DNA of 53,289 nt from a virus. The DNA lies in the IMG/VR virus record IMGVR_UViG_3300037584_002735, positions 1 to 53,289 of that record, one strand, 5' to 3'. Each line of letters begins with the position of its first letter. Position 1 is the stretch's first letter. The notes below the pieces were generated by a model, which did not search any database, had not been told where the DNA came from, and saw nothing but the letters and a program-made list of their open reading frames with translations. Below, piece by piece: positions 1 to 7,634 of the stretch. A program made the translations under genes and the position numbers.

Positions 1-2
1 AT

Positions 3-368
3 CATCATCACCCATGCACTATTCAATGCGGTAATTCACTTGAAGATTTCATGTGGTTAGCAGAACATGCTATCGCATTATGTTATGAATACAGTATGAG
101 ATTCAACAAAACACATGCTTGTGAAGGTCCAATTAGACATATGAAAGATGTTATCCAAGGCAAACACTATGGTAAACAATTTGCACCTAACTGGGATTAC
201 GATAGCAAAACTCCGTTTGCTCAAGCCATGCCTGACGAATACAAAGATGAAGATGCAGTTAAAGCATACAGAGCGTACTACAAGAGCAAAGCAAGTAGTG
301 CGGGTGGAGTACATTACAGACATGTATCTGCGCCTGACTGGTGGCAAGGTGTAGAGGTGACAGCATGA
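3..368 (+). CDS. Conserved phage protein, C-terminal part (5' end outside window)
   Basis: The reading frame is open to the left edge, so the N-terminus lies outside the window; the in-frame ATG at 51 is internal. The visible start (HHHPCT, then a WLAEHAIALCYEY helix) and the segment TPFAQAMPDEYK..D.VKAYRAYY resemble a family I know from marine phages (HHPC near a Trp-rich helix, then PDEYK and AYRxYY), usually annotated as hypothetical. It has no function I can defend. It ends in an ATGA overlap with the next gene and is probably in the same transcript. Family resemblance is recalled, not searched. Confidence 0.75.
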   Translation, partial: HHHPCTIQCGNSLEDFMWLAEHAIALCYEYSMRFNKTHACEGPIRHMKDVIQGKHYGKQFAPNWDYDSKTPFAQAMPDEYKDEDAVKAYRAYYKSKASSAGGVHYRHVSAPDWWQGVEVTA

Positions 369-565
369 GTGATGGAAGAGGTCAAGAATATCTTGATGAA
401 AACTTTTGCACACATGATGATGTGTATGTTAATGGTTTTGAGATTATCAATAACCAAGAAGATGTGCTTGTTAATATTACTTGTTGTAAATGCGGAGAAT
501 CGCAACAACACACTTTAGACTTAGGCGAGATAATATTGGATTTAGATTTGGGGTGGAATGAATGA
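365..565 (+). CDS. Small acidic protein with CxxC motif
   Basis: A 66-residue acidic protein. The ATG at 365 overlaps the previous stop as ATGA, and a GAGGTGA Shine-Dalgarno lies just upstream (353-359), so this start is preferred to the in-frame start at 341. A CCKCGE motif in mid-protein could contribute to a small zinc site, but only one CxxC pair is present. The C-terminus is acidic and hydrophobic (GEIILDLDLGW). Function unknown. Confidence 0.7.
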   Translation: MSDGRGQEYLDENFCTHDDVYVNGFEIINNQEDVLVNITCCKCGESQQHTLDLGEIILDLDLGWNE

Positions 566-669
566 ACTTGTATGAGTTATTGTGTGGTGTCTGTGGCGCA
601 ATAACCACATTTATAGCATTCTGCGGAGTAGTAATACTACTTGAAATGAGAAAATATTTGGTGATATAA
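562..669 (+). CDS. Single-span membrane microprotein (35 aa)
   Basis: A short frame from ATG 562 to TAA 669. It overlaps the previous gene by 4 bases (ATGA) and the next by one base (TAATG), the linkage used throughout this operon. The product has one hydrophobic helix from about residue 6 to 28 (GVCGAITTFIAFCGVVILL) followed by a basic tail (EMRKYLVI), as expected for an inner membrane microprotein. The GGGGTGG just before the start may act as its ribosome binding site. Function unknown. Confidence 0.6.
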   Translation: MNLYELLCGVCGAITTFIAFCGVVILLEMRKYLVI

Positions 670-1373
670 TGAGCGATGATGCAGCAATAGAATTAGCAAA
701 AATGCTAGGATTGAAAATTGAAGTAAAGAAAGAAAAGGTTACGCATAAGAAGTCTACTTGTAGAATATGCGAGGAAGAGTTTTCTTACAAAGTAAAGAAA
801 GGTAAAGCACCAACTCTTTGTCAATCGGAAGAATGTAGAAAGACACATAGACGTAACATAAGAAAGCCCAAACCTAAAGTCATTCGTAAGAATGTATGTG
901 TGACGGAAGATTGTGAGAATGTAATCATACAAACAGGTAAGGGTAGAACCATTACTCACTGCGACAGTTGTAAGACTGAACTAAGAGCAAAACAAAATGC
1001 AGAGTATAGGGCTAAAACTTTCGTACCTTTACAGAGAATGGGAGTATGTATAGATTGTAATTGCCAATTAGAAACTATGACTGGTAGAGGTAAGATGAAA
1101 CTACGTTGTGCTGAATGTCAGAAAAAGAATCACGCTAAGATTGCTAGAGATTCTGCTAAGAAAAACTACAAGACAGTAGTAAGAACCTATGTTTGTAATG
1201 GTTGTAACAAGAACTTTGAGCAAACAGGTAGAGGCAAGTTAAGAAAAACTTGTCCTGATTGTAAGACTGTACCTGCTAAAGTAGAGAAGAAAAGTGCGGC
1301 AGAAGAACTATTCGATACACTGAATGAAGAACAACAAGAAGCCATTAAACTATGGGAATCTATGAGGAAGTGA
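669..1373 (+). CDS. Four-finger zinc-ribbon protein with TGRGK repeats
   Basis: A basic 234-residue protein built from four zinc fingers. Cysteines: C31/C34-C51/C56, C77/C82-C98/C101, C127/C130-C147/C150 and C176/C179-C195/C198. Fingers 2-4 carry TG(K/R)G(R/K) in the knuckle between the cysteine pairs (89-93, 138-142, 186-190); finger 1 has KKGK there. Lys/Arg-rich linkers join the fingers and the C-terminus is an acidic helix. Such an array suits nucleic acid binding, possibly as a transcription regulator, but this is inference. The start at 669 shares one base with the preceding stop. Confidence 0.85.
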   Translation: MSDDAAIELAKMLGLKIEVKKEKVTHKKSTCRICEEEFSYKVKKGKAPTLCQSEECRKTHRRNIRKPKPKVIRKNVCVTEDCENVIIQTGKGRTITHCDSCKTELRAKQNAEYRAKTFVPLQRMGVCIDCNCQLETMTGRGKMKLRCAECQKKNHAKIARDSAKKNYKTVVRTYVCNGCNKNFEQTGRGKLRKTCPDCKTVPAKVEKKSAAEELFDTLNEEQQEAIKLWESMRK

Positions 1374-1377
1374 AAAC

Positions 1378-1962
1378 ATGAGTAATATAGTAGTCTGTAA
1401 AACATGTGGTAAGAACTTTAGAAAGAGAAGTAATTTAGAAGTACGCAGTCATTGTGATGAGTGTAGTACAAACTTTACTAAAAAACTAAACAAAAGAAAC
1501 GTCTACAATAGAAGTAAATCTTCTATTGAAAAAGAGACTAAGGAAGAATACAGGATACGTTTACTAGAAGAGGAAGTAAAAGAATTAAAATCCATTTTTG
1601 AAACTATTAGTGATAGCACAAAAAGACAGATAGCGAGAGAAGTAGGGGTAGCCATCGAAGAGACTATGAAAATAGCCACAAAAAACCTAGAGGAAGATTT
1701 CAATGAACATAGACTTCTAGTCGAGAGTGTAGTAGCCGATGAGTTCAAAAAACAAAACACAAAGTTTCAGAATCAATTAGCCATATTGAACACTCGAATG
1801 AAAAAATTAGATGAAAGTTTTACAGTCTTAGATTCAAAAATGGCGGAACATTTACATTACTACACCACTAAACTAAGTTTACATAAAAACCGCAAGGGTG
1901 GTAGTATACAAAAGAATCGGACTATTACTGGTAAAAAGAGGGATGTAGTTGACAATACATGA
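1378..1962 (+). CDS. Zinc-finger plus coiled-coil protein
   Basis: A 194-residue protein. The N-terminus is a single zinc finger of the same type as the preceding protein (VCKTCGKNF, then HCDEC, residues 7-29). Residues about 50-165 are charged, heptad-rich helix with little Gly or Pro, predicted to form a coiled coil and so a dimer or trimer. A basic tail with KNRKGGS follows. The neighbouring four-finger protein may be its partner. Function unknown; a DNA-binding structural or regulatory role is plausible. The gene starts 4 bases after the previous stop. Confidence 0.8.
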   Translation: MSNIVVCKTCGKNFRKRSNLEVRSHCDECSTNFTKKLNKRNVYNRSKSSIEKETKEEYRIRLLEEEVKELKSIFETISDSTKRQIAREVGVAIEETMKIATKNLEEDFNEHRLLVESVVADEFKKQNTKFQNQLAILNTRMKKLDESFTVLDSKMAEHLHYYTTKLSLHKNRKGGSIQKNRTITGKKRDVVDNT

Positions 1963-2608
1963 TGCGTGGAACTTCTTGAAAGAAGAAGTAAGGCTGAGAG
2001 GCTCTACTGGTGCTGCATTGCGCACTTTACCTAGTGGTAAAAGAGTGGTAGTGAAAAGAGGTGGTTTCGCTGGAGGTGACCCTCAGGCCCACATTAACAA
2101 CGAGTATGACATGAATCGTTATCTGAATGAACTAGGTGTCGGTGTTCCTAATGCTCAAATGGTAGAAGAAAGAGGTAGACCCACCATGCTTACTGATTAT
2201 GAAGAAGGTGCTAGACCTATCAGTATGAATGATAGAAAGCAATTACGAGAAGATGTAGTACCCCAAGCCTTGATAGGTAATTGGGATGTTCTAGGTATGG
2301 AAATGGATAACGTATTACGTAGACCCAATAACACTCTCAGTTACGTAGACGTAGGAGGGGCTGGACCGTATAGAGCACAAGGTGCACCTAAAGGAGATGC
2401 TTTTGGCTCAGAGGTAGGAGAAATAGAATCATTTCAACAACACATGCCTAGTATCTATGGTAACCTAACTCAACAAGAACTAGGACAGTCTTACGATAAA
2501 TACGGCGGTAGTGATGCGATGGAGGCTGCTCTATCGTCGCTTAGAAACAGTCAGACAAGAAACGTATTACAACAAAGAATAGGCGATATAGCAAGACGAG
2601 TTGCATAA
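1949..2608 (+). CDS. Predicted kinase-fold protein (HipA/PI3K-like)
   Basis: A 219-residue protein with the order of motifs of an atypical kinase domain: a VVVK strand with K36, an acidic helix (NNEYDMNRYL, 51-60), a hinge-like LTDYEEG (81-87), a catalytic-loop-like NWDVLGMEMDN (111-121, D113 and N121) and a metal-binding-like VDVGG (133-137), followed by YRAQGAPKGDAFG. I recall this last block from HipA/phosphatidylinositol-kinase-like domains of bacterial toxins and phages. It could phosphorylate a protein or small molecule. The start is TTG at 1949, 14 bases inside the previous gene, with GAGG upstream; no nearby in-frame ATG exists. Last gene before the first repeat promoter. Confidence 0.7.
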   Translation: MTIHDAWNFLKEEVRLRGSTGAALRTLPSGKRVVVKRGGFAGGDPQAHINNEYDMNRYLNELGVGVPNAQMVEERGRPTMLTDYEEGARPISMNDRKQLREDVVPQALIGNWDVLGMEMDNVLRRPNNTLSYVDVGGAGPYRAQGAPKGDAFGSEVGEIESFQQHMPSIYGNLTQQELGQSYDKYGGSDAMEAALSSLRNSQTRNVLQQRIGDIARRVA

Positions 2609-2615
2609 AGTAACT

Positions 2616-2640
2616 TTGACTATATAAACCGAGATTGAAT
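2616..2640 (+). promoter_or_regulatory. Repeat promoter, copy 1
   Basis: A 25-bp sequence present three times without mismatch (also 4961-4985 and 15789-15813). It begins TTGAC, contains the archaeal TATA box CTATATAA (2620-2627) and ends GAGATTGAAT. Each copy lies directly after a stop codon and before a gene. Transcription should start about 25 bases after the TATA box, near 2648, which places the ATG at 2665 inside the transcript and rules out the TTG at 2635. Confidence 0.85.
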
Positions 2641-2664
2641 GAAGAGAATGGAAAGGGATTGAAG

Positions 2665-2979
2665 ATGTGGATAGCATTTAACGACGCATGGTTGAGCATA
2701 GTAGAGAATAGAAATGATGAGGAAACGCTGTTAGTGAGGGCTAGGTCAAAGCAGCACTTACTAAACGTATTTCCTAAGTGTGAACTGTTTAAGGATGAGA
2801 CAGCAGACTATCCTTATCGGGCTTACATAGAGAGAGAACACGTGGCTAACGTAGTATCTAATAGGTTGATGAAAATTAATTATCCTAATTTTAAGGCATC
2901 AGTAAAAGACGATAAACTAGGCACTGCTTACTCTAATATATGGAGCGAGATTTACTTCTTCTATCACGATGAGAGATAA
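2665..2979 (+). CDS. Hypothetical protein behind repeat promoter 1
   Basis: A 104-residue protein, MWIAFNDAW at the start. The frame is open back to a TTG at 2635, but that codon lies inside the promoter and upstream of the expected transcription start, so ATG 2665 is chosen, leaving a leader of roughly 15-20 bases. The sequence is mixed alpha/beta with many aromatic residues and no motif I recognise. It is the first gene of the 2.6-5.0 kb transcription unit. Confidence 0.7.
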   Translation: MWIAFNDAWLSIVENRNDEETLLVRARSKQHLLNVFPKCELFKDETADYPYRAYIEREHVANVVSNRLMKINYPNFKASVKDDKLGTAYSNIWSEIYFFYHDER

Positions 2980-2981
2980 GC

Positions 2982-3266
2982 ATGAGAGAAAAAGACATCT
3001 ATGCTTTAGGTATAGCATTCGGTATGAAGCCGTTACAGATTAACAAAGCGATTCTATCGTATACGCAAATAAGATTAGATTCAAATTGGTCTAATCAAAG
3101 AAGTAATAAGAATCTAATAATCGACTGTCTTTACTTGTATGCTAAGGAATACAAAAGCGGTATCACTGTAAAGAAAGTGGAAAGTATAACATTGGATATG
3201 TTAGGAACGGGTACGAAACCAAAGCCAAATAAGTGGCTCGCTACTCACAAGCATCTACTGGTTTAA
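2982..3266 (+). CDS. Small helical protein
   Basis: A 94-residue, mostly helical basic protein starting 2 bases after the previous stop. The opening KDIYALGIAFGMKPLQINKAI resembles a helix-turn-helix or cyclin-like helical pair, and the end (KPKPNKWLATHKHLL) is basic, so nucleic acid contact is possible. I cannot assign a family. Its stop shares one base with the next ATG (TAATG). Confidence 0.65.
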   Translation: MREKDIYALGIAFGMKPLQINKAILSYTQIRLDSNWSNQRSNKNLIIDCLYLYAKEYKSGITVKKVESITLDMLGTGTKPKPNKWLATHKHLLV

Positions 3267-4534
3267 TGTTATTTACAGATTTGGCGAATGCTTGGGAAAG
3301 AAGTCGCTTAGGAGATAGGAGTCTATCTTCTTTAGACTTCAATGAAGAATCGACTGCGCTTTATGCATACGAGATTCTGTTTTCTAATGAAACCTTGACT
3401 GAAAGAAAAGTCCTTTCTAAAGTGGCTAACGAATTAGAAGTACCGTATGAAATTGTTTTAGAATTACTTGACAAAAGAGTATCGACCTTACTCGCATCAG
3501 AGAGCAGTGCATCGAATCCTTGTGATTGGAGCATAGAAGATATGTTGAAAATAAGAAATGCTGTTATTGAAGGCGAGTATTCGTTTTTAGATTTAAGTAA
3601 ACAGATGAATGAAATAGACGCTAGATTATTTTGGTCATCTGTAATAGGTGAGCAACAACCTATTTCCCCCCTCAGATTTTTAAGAAGATTGAACACTAGT
3701 ATATCTCCTGACATCATATCATCTAGTAGGGGTTTCCTTACCGATAAAGAAATAATTCATGCAGTGTACAATGATGTTAATTTATTATACGACCCTAAGT
3801 TATGGTATCAGAAACCCACTGCTGCATTAAGAAAGCGTAGATGGATTCCGTGGAGTAAATACAAATCTGTGGATATAGAGGTATACCAATCTATACCTAA
3901 TAACGGGGTAGTGAGCGTTGAATACAACGAGGAAGAAGATGTTATCATAGAGAAAGCAGGTGATGTAATCACCGATGTAGCATACCCTAAGCATCCTAAA
4001 TTATCATTAAAAGAAAGGTTGCTTAAATATTCTGAATCGCATGATGAGGAAATTGCTTGGCCTCTACCTACACCTTCTTGGGATTCAATAATTAAACATG
4101 AGAACACGGTACGATTTCCTAACACTGGGGGATTCTCTCCTACTGAATATGGGGGCTATGTCTTAGTGAAGCAATCTCACATTCATAATTTAAGATTAGC
4201 AGCATACAAACACGGTGATGTCATGGAAATAAAATTACAGGCAATCGATGGGGTAGACGAGTTTTTGGATGTAGGATTTTGCGCAGTTTATATAGAGTCG
4301 GAAAAAAGTTCTATCGCATTCGATATTGAAAGAATACTTGGTGCTAATACGGAAGAAGTAAACAGGTGGAAGGTAATACCCGATGATGTTTGTATAGTAA
4401 TACGTGTGTCATCGCCGTTTGTTGATAGAAGGTCGGGCACTTTGAGTAAACCTTCGTTTGTAGAAATAGATAATGAAATGGGCATATCTGATGTGGCTCA
4501 GTACGTCGATTTAGTAGGTGTGGAAAATGAATAG
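3266..4534 (+). CDS. Possible degenerate ATP-dependent DNA ligase-like protein
   Basis: A 422-residue protein. ATG 3266 overlaps the previous stop by one base (TAATG), so it is preferred to the in-frame GTG at 3233. The N-terminal half is helical (ARLFWSSVIGEQQ, PLRFLRRL), like the DNA-binding domain of archaeal ligases. The middle (SVEYNEEEDVIIEKAGDVIT) can be aligned with motif III, and the segment from GGYVLVKQ to MEIKLQAIDGVDEFLDVG with motifs IV and V. The end (PDDVCIVIRV, GTLSKPSFVEID) looks like the last strands of the ligase OB domain. The expected KxDG site reads PNNG, so the nucleotidyl lysine would be absent. This is a pattern-level inference; otherwise the protein is unknown. Confidence 0.6.
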   Translation: MLFTDLANAWERSRLGDRSLSSLDFNEESTALYAYEILFSNETLTERKVLSKVANELEVPYEIVLELLDKRVSTLLASESSASNPCDWSIEDMLKIRNAVIEGEYSFLDLSKQMNEIDARLFWSSVIGEQQPISPLRFLRRLNTSISPDIISSSRGFLTDKEIIHAVYNDVNLLYDPKLWYQKPTAALRKRRWIPWSKYKSVDIEVYQSIPNNGVVSVEYNEEEDVIIEKAGDVITDVAYPKHPKLSLKERLLKYSESHDEEIAWPLPTPSWDSIIKHENTVRFPNTGGFSPTEYGGYVLVKQSHIHNLRLAAYKHGDVMEIKLQAIDGVDEFLDVGFCAVYIESEKSSIAFDIERILGANTEEVNRWKVIPDDVCIVIRVSSPFVDRRSGTLSKPSFVEIDNEMGISDVAQYVDLVGVENE

Positions 4535-4964
4535 TGAAGTGGATAGAAGAGAAGAGTGGATGGGTTTAGGTATCATACTGACCGAACTACGGATGAAAAC
4601 TTGGGTAGAGAATAGAAGTGATTCCAAATTAGGTATGAGAGTAAAGAAACAAATAAGTTGGCGCTCTCTGTTTACTAGTGGTACTTACATCCAGCAGACT
4701 TGTGTGAGCAAGTTTCTGAGTCCCTTTGGTATGGAGTTAAAAGAAAAATACCATAGCAAGAGTGACATTTTCAAGTGGTTGGTCTTATTAGATAAGTTAG
4801 AGAACATGTATGGGATACGCTCTGCTTTATCCGATGGTGCTGGCTGGCACATGTTATCTTGGGTTGTTGACAATCCTGTTCCAAAGACATGGGATGATTT
4901 TCTTGTTTGGGTAGAAGCACACGATACAGAATTAGATATGCTCTCATACGATGAAATTGGTTGA
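4527..4964 (+). CDS. Hypothetical Trp-rich protein
   Basis: A 145-residue protein rich in tryptophan and lysine, with long helices (EEWMGLGIILTELRMKTWVE, IFKWLVLLDKLENMYG). ATG 4527 follows an AGGTG ribosome binding site and overlaps the previous gene by 8 bases; an in-frame GTG lies at 4518. The TGA stop is inside the second repeat promoter. No family recognised. Its position just ahead of the clamp loader gene suggests, but does not show, a replication role. Confidence 0.7.
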   Translation: MNSEVDRREEWMGLGIILTELRMKTWVENRSDSKLGMRVKKQISWRSLFTSGTYIQQTCVSKFLSPFGMELKEKYHSKSDIFKWLVLLDKLENMYGIRSALSDGAGWHMLSWVVDNPVPKTWDDFLVWVEAHDTELDMLSYDEIG

Positions 4965-4985
4965 CTATATAAACCGAGATTGAAT
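4961..4985 (+). promoter_or_regulatory. Repeat promoter, copy 2
   Basis: Identical over 25 bp to the copies at 2616 and 15789. The TATA box is 4965-4972; the predicted transcription start (about 25 bases downstream) falls at about 4993-4997, on the ATG of the clamp loader gene. That mRNA may therefore be leaderless. The upstream gene's TGA (4962-4964) is within the element. Confidence 0.85.
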
Positions 4986-4992
4986 AAACAGG

Positions 4993-6027
4993 ATGATGAA
5001 AACTCCAAGTATTTTCGATTACTCAGTAATCAGTGAAATGGCAGGTTTAGATGCTCTCAAGCAAGATGTTCAATCTTGGTACAGGCAAGAGTATGAAACT
5101 GGTCAATCAGCATTACCACAGGCATTATTGTTCTACGGTCCACCGGGCACAGGTAAGACTAGTGCTGCTCACTGTATAGCAAGACAGTTTCTAGGCGACA
5201 ACTTCAACAGCATGAACTTCATTGAATCCAATGCAAGTGATGATAGAGGTATTGATTTCATTAGAGGTTCATTCAAAACCGCTATGAGAACAAAAGGTAT
5301 AGGTGTAAAAAGAAAGATAATCCTACTAGATGAAGCAGACGGGCTTACCACAGCAGCACAAGATGCTATGCGCCAGTTGATAGAGAAGTATGCTCACAAT
5401 GCAATGGTTATACTCACGTGTAATGAGATTGAGAAGATACGACCTGCTATACGTTCAAGGTGTAATGCATACGCTTTCTCACCAGTAGATGAAACAGTAG
5501 GCGCGTCTTGGATTTATGATAGATGCGTCGCGCACCAATTGATAAATCCAACCGAAGTTTATACGGATATGATGGATGAGTTAAAAAGACTTGTAAAACA
5601 TATGAACGGAGATATGAGAGCGACTATCATGTTTATGAAATCCATGAACACACAAGGATATGATATGGGACATAATGATGATTTCAATTCTGTAAGAATC
5701 GGTATACGTATAGACCAACTTGTATCATCCGGCGCAGAAGATTCGGTAGCATACGCAATTAACAATGAATGGTATAACCTAAGGCGAAACCTTCATGCAC
5801 AAATCAAATCCGGCAGAACACTCCCAGCCGTACTCAATGGTTTCTACGGAGACATATATTCCCACTTTGAAGATGAGGATACATTGGATATGATATGGGA
5901 CATAATGGCGGTATATGGTGATACTATGACACATAGATACACATGGCCCGGCGACGACTATTCCTTCCTTGACTGGATGGTATCAAAAATGAGAAAACAA
6001 GTAAATAGAGGTAACAAAAATGAATAA
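4993..6027 (+). CDS. rfcS: Replication factor C small subunit (clamp loader ATPase)
   Basis: A 344-residue AAA+ ATPase of the RFC small-subunit family, which opens the PCNA ring and loads it on primed DNA. Visible motifs: Walker A GPPGTGKT (49-56), Walker B LLDEAD (111-116), sensor 1 TCN (142-144) and the SRC arginine-finger motif (155-157), followed by the helical lid and a collar-like C-terminal domain. Length is close to cellular RfcS (about 320-340). No large subunit gene is recognised in this window, so it may form a homo-oligomer or use the host large subunit. ATG at 4993 (a second ATG follows at 4996) lies on the expected transcription start of repeat promoter 2. The clamp it would load is encoded at 8907. 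Confidence 0.96.
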   Translation: MMKTPSIFDYSVISEMAGLDALKQDVQSWYRQEYETGQSALPQALLFYGPPGTGKTSAAHCIARQFLGDNFNSMNFIESNASDDRGIDFIRGSFKTAMRTKGIGVKRKIILLDEADGLTTAAQDAMRQLIEKYAHNAMVILTCNEIEKIRPAIRSRCNAYAFSPVDETVGASWIYDRCVAHQLINPTEVYTDMMDELKRLVKHMNGDMRATIMFMKSMNTQGYDMGHNDDFNSVRIGIRIDQLVSSGAEDSVAYAINNEWYNLRRNLHAQIKSGRTLPAVLNGFYGDIYSHFEDEDTLDMIWDIMAVYGDTMTHRYTWPGDDYSFLDWMVSKMRKQVNRGNKNE

Positions 6028-7351
6028 TGCAAATGAGAATAACCCGTTCAAACAACGGGAAGAAAAGAAAGACGAATGGCCTGAAGAGGTAATGCTGCGT
6101 TTCAAGATGCAAGCGGAAAGAACTGGTGAAAGTGTGGAGAAAGTTATCGAAGCATACATCAAACATATCGCTGACACATGGAACTGCACCGATTGGACTG
6201 CCGAAGATGCAGATTTATTGGTAGATTGGGCAGAAGGAATGTACATCGAAGATAGAAGTAGCAACATAAGCGGTGGCGGTGGAGACACAGTTACTTTCGT
6301 AGGACACTGGATGGGTGTAGAAGAGAAATCAGCAGATAGAAACGGTTGGTCTGTAAGAAATGCTAGACAGAAATGGCAAGAAGACCCTAATGCGGCTATG
6401 TCAGACGGTGTTGTAGGACACTACTATGAAGAAGATGGCGTGTGGGCTATTAACACCGCTAACGGCGCTCTAGTAACCACAGACCCAGCAAACGCAGACC
6501 CTACTATGGGATTCAAACAAGGTGACGATTGGATTTGCCTACTTAGCAAAGCAGGTAGACCATATCCATACGAAAGAATGGGTAGGTATTACAGATTCTT
6601 CGGTAATGAGCCAAAGAAGTTCTTAGATGGTGACTTACAATTTTGGAGAGTAGATTTGACTAACGAAAACAGAAACATGAAGATAGACGTAGGTTCTCCT
6701 GTATCTATCCAAGTTAGACTACCTAATACTAAAAGTGAAGCATTCCAAGACGTTCTAAGCACCAATTACAACTTTAGCGAAACTATGCAATACACCGATG
6801 AATGGTGTCCTGAGCACATCAGACATCATCTACAACCTTTCAAGATGTGGACTAACGATGACTACATGGGAGATGCATACGTAAACCTAACAGAACTAGA
6901 AGATGCATACAACGCTGGTAAAAGACACTTTACTGGTAGAGATGGTAACGATGGTACGGTTGGGCCTGATGTAATTGTAAGAGGTAGTGTAATGAGAATG
7001 TCTACCGAAGGTAAACCTAGCGATTGGGATGAGACAGGACGTAACTTTAGCCTATCTGTATCTTCCTTGAATCTACAAAATCAACACGGTAAAGGTAGAA
7101 TGAGTGAAATCCCTTGTTGGGTTAGTGGTTCATGCAACGATATTGCAAGCCCATTCCACTTTAGAGACATAGACGATGAACTATGGGGCTATGGAGAGAA
7201 GAGTTCTGTACTAGTCTATGGTAGACTAAAGATGAAAGTACAAGACGGACAGAGTATGCCACAACTAGCAGTGTTTGGTGTATATACGAATCCATCAAGA
7301 GCAATTAGAAGAGTCGGTGGTGGGGACACCGATTCTTCACAATTTGAGTGA
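6020..7351 (+). CDS. Probable OB-fold single-stranded DNA-binding protein
   Basis: A 443-residue protein between the clamp loader and the recombinase. The C-terminal third alternates strands as in OB folds (VIVRGSVMRM, FSLSVSSLNL, SSVLVYGRLKMKV, MPQLAVFGVYT). The very end is Gly-rich and acidic (GGGDTDSSQFE), like the partner-binding tails of SSB and RPA proteins. The middle has many Trp and Tyr residues suited to base stacking; the N-terminus is a charged helical region. RPA-like ssDNA binding is inferred from fold hints and context. ATG 6020 overlaps the RFC gene by 8 bases. Confidence 0.65.
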   Translation: MNNANENNPFKQREEKKDEWPEEVMLRFKMQAERTGESVEKVIEAYIKHIADTWNCTDWTAEDADLLVDWAEGMYIEDRSSNISGGGGDTVTFVGHWMGVEEKSADRNGWSVRNARQKWQEDPNAAMSDGVVGHYYEEDGVWAINTANGALVTTDPANADPTMGFKQGDDWICLLSKAGRPYPYERMGRYYRFFGNEPKKFLDGDLQFWRVDLTNENRNMKIDVGSPVSIQVRLPNTKSEAFQDVLSTNYNFSETMQYTDEWCPEHIRHHLQPFKMWTNDDYMGDAYVNLTELEDAYNAGKRHFTGRDGNDGTVGPDVIVRGSVMRMSTEGKPSDWDETGRNFSLSVSSLNLQNQHGKGRMSEIPCWVSGSCNDIASPFHFRDIDDELWGYGEKSSVLVYGRLKMKVQDGQSMPQLAVFGVYTNPSRAIRRVGGGDTDSSQFE

Positions 7352-7360
7352 GGTGAGAAA

Positions 7361-7633
7361 GTGGCAGATAAGAAAAGAACGAAGAAAGAATTGGAAGAAG
7401 AATTGGAGACAGCCGTATCAAACAATGCGAGCCTAGTAGAGCAATACAACACGCTTTACACAGAGGCTATGCAGATACAGAAAGTTGCAGGTGACAGACT
7501 GGTTAGCATTAGATTGCTAGAAGCGTTTGCTAATGAAGTGAATGCATCGTTAAACAAACTACGTAGTGATGTAGCAGAAGTAAACAGAACTAACCAAGCA
7601 GAAACACAGGCAGCAGAAGAGGAGCAGAATTAA
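7361..7633 (+). CDS. Small coiled-coil protein
   Basis: A 90-residue protein, nearly all predicted helix, charged, with no Cys, Pro, Gly-rich or hydrophobic segments after the first residues. It has a Lys/Glu-rich N-terminus and a Glu/Gln-rich C-terminus (AETQAAEEEQN). The start is GTG at 7361, preceded by a good GAGGTGA. It sits between the OB-fold protein and the recombinase halves and could be an accessory subunit of either. Function unknown. Confidence 0.75.
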   Translation: MADKKRTKKELEEELETAVSNNASLVEQYNTLYTEAMQIQKVAGDRLVSIRLLEAFANEVNASLNKLRSDVAEVNRTNQAETQAAEEEQN

Positions 7634-7634
7634 G

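Noticed and set aside
78-413. A 111-residue minus-strand frame at the left end
   Set aside because: It is antisense to the partial conserved phage protein and has no family features.
2635-2664. TTG start for the first gene after repeat promoter 1
   Set aside because: It overlaps the promoter and would lie upstream of the expected transcription start.
4286-4299. A minus-strand near match to the repeat promoter
   Set aside because: It matches only the TATATAAAC part with an extra base, lacks the downstream block, and lies inside a coding region with no minus-strand gene nearby.
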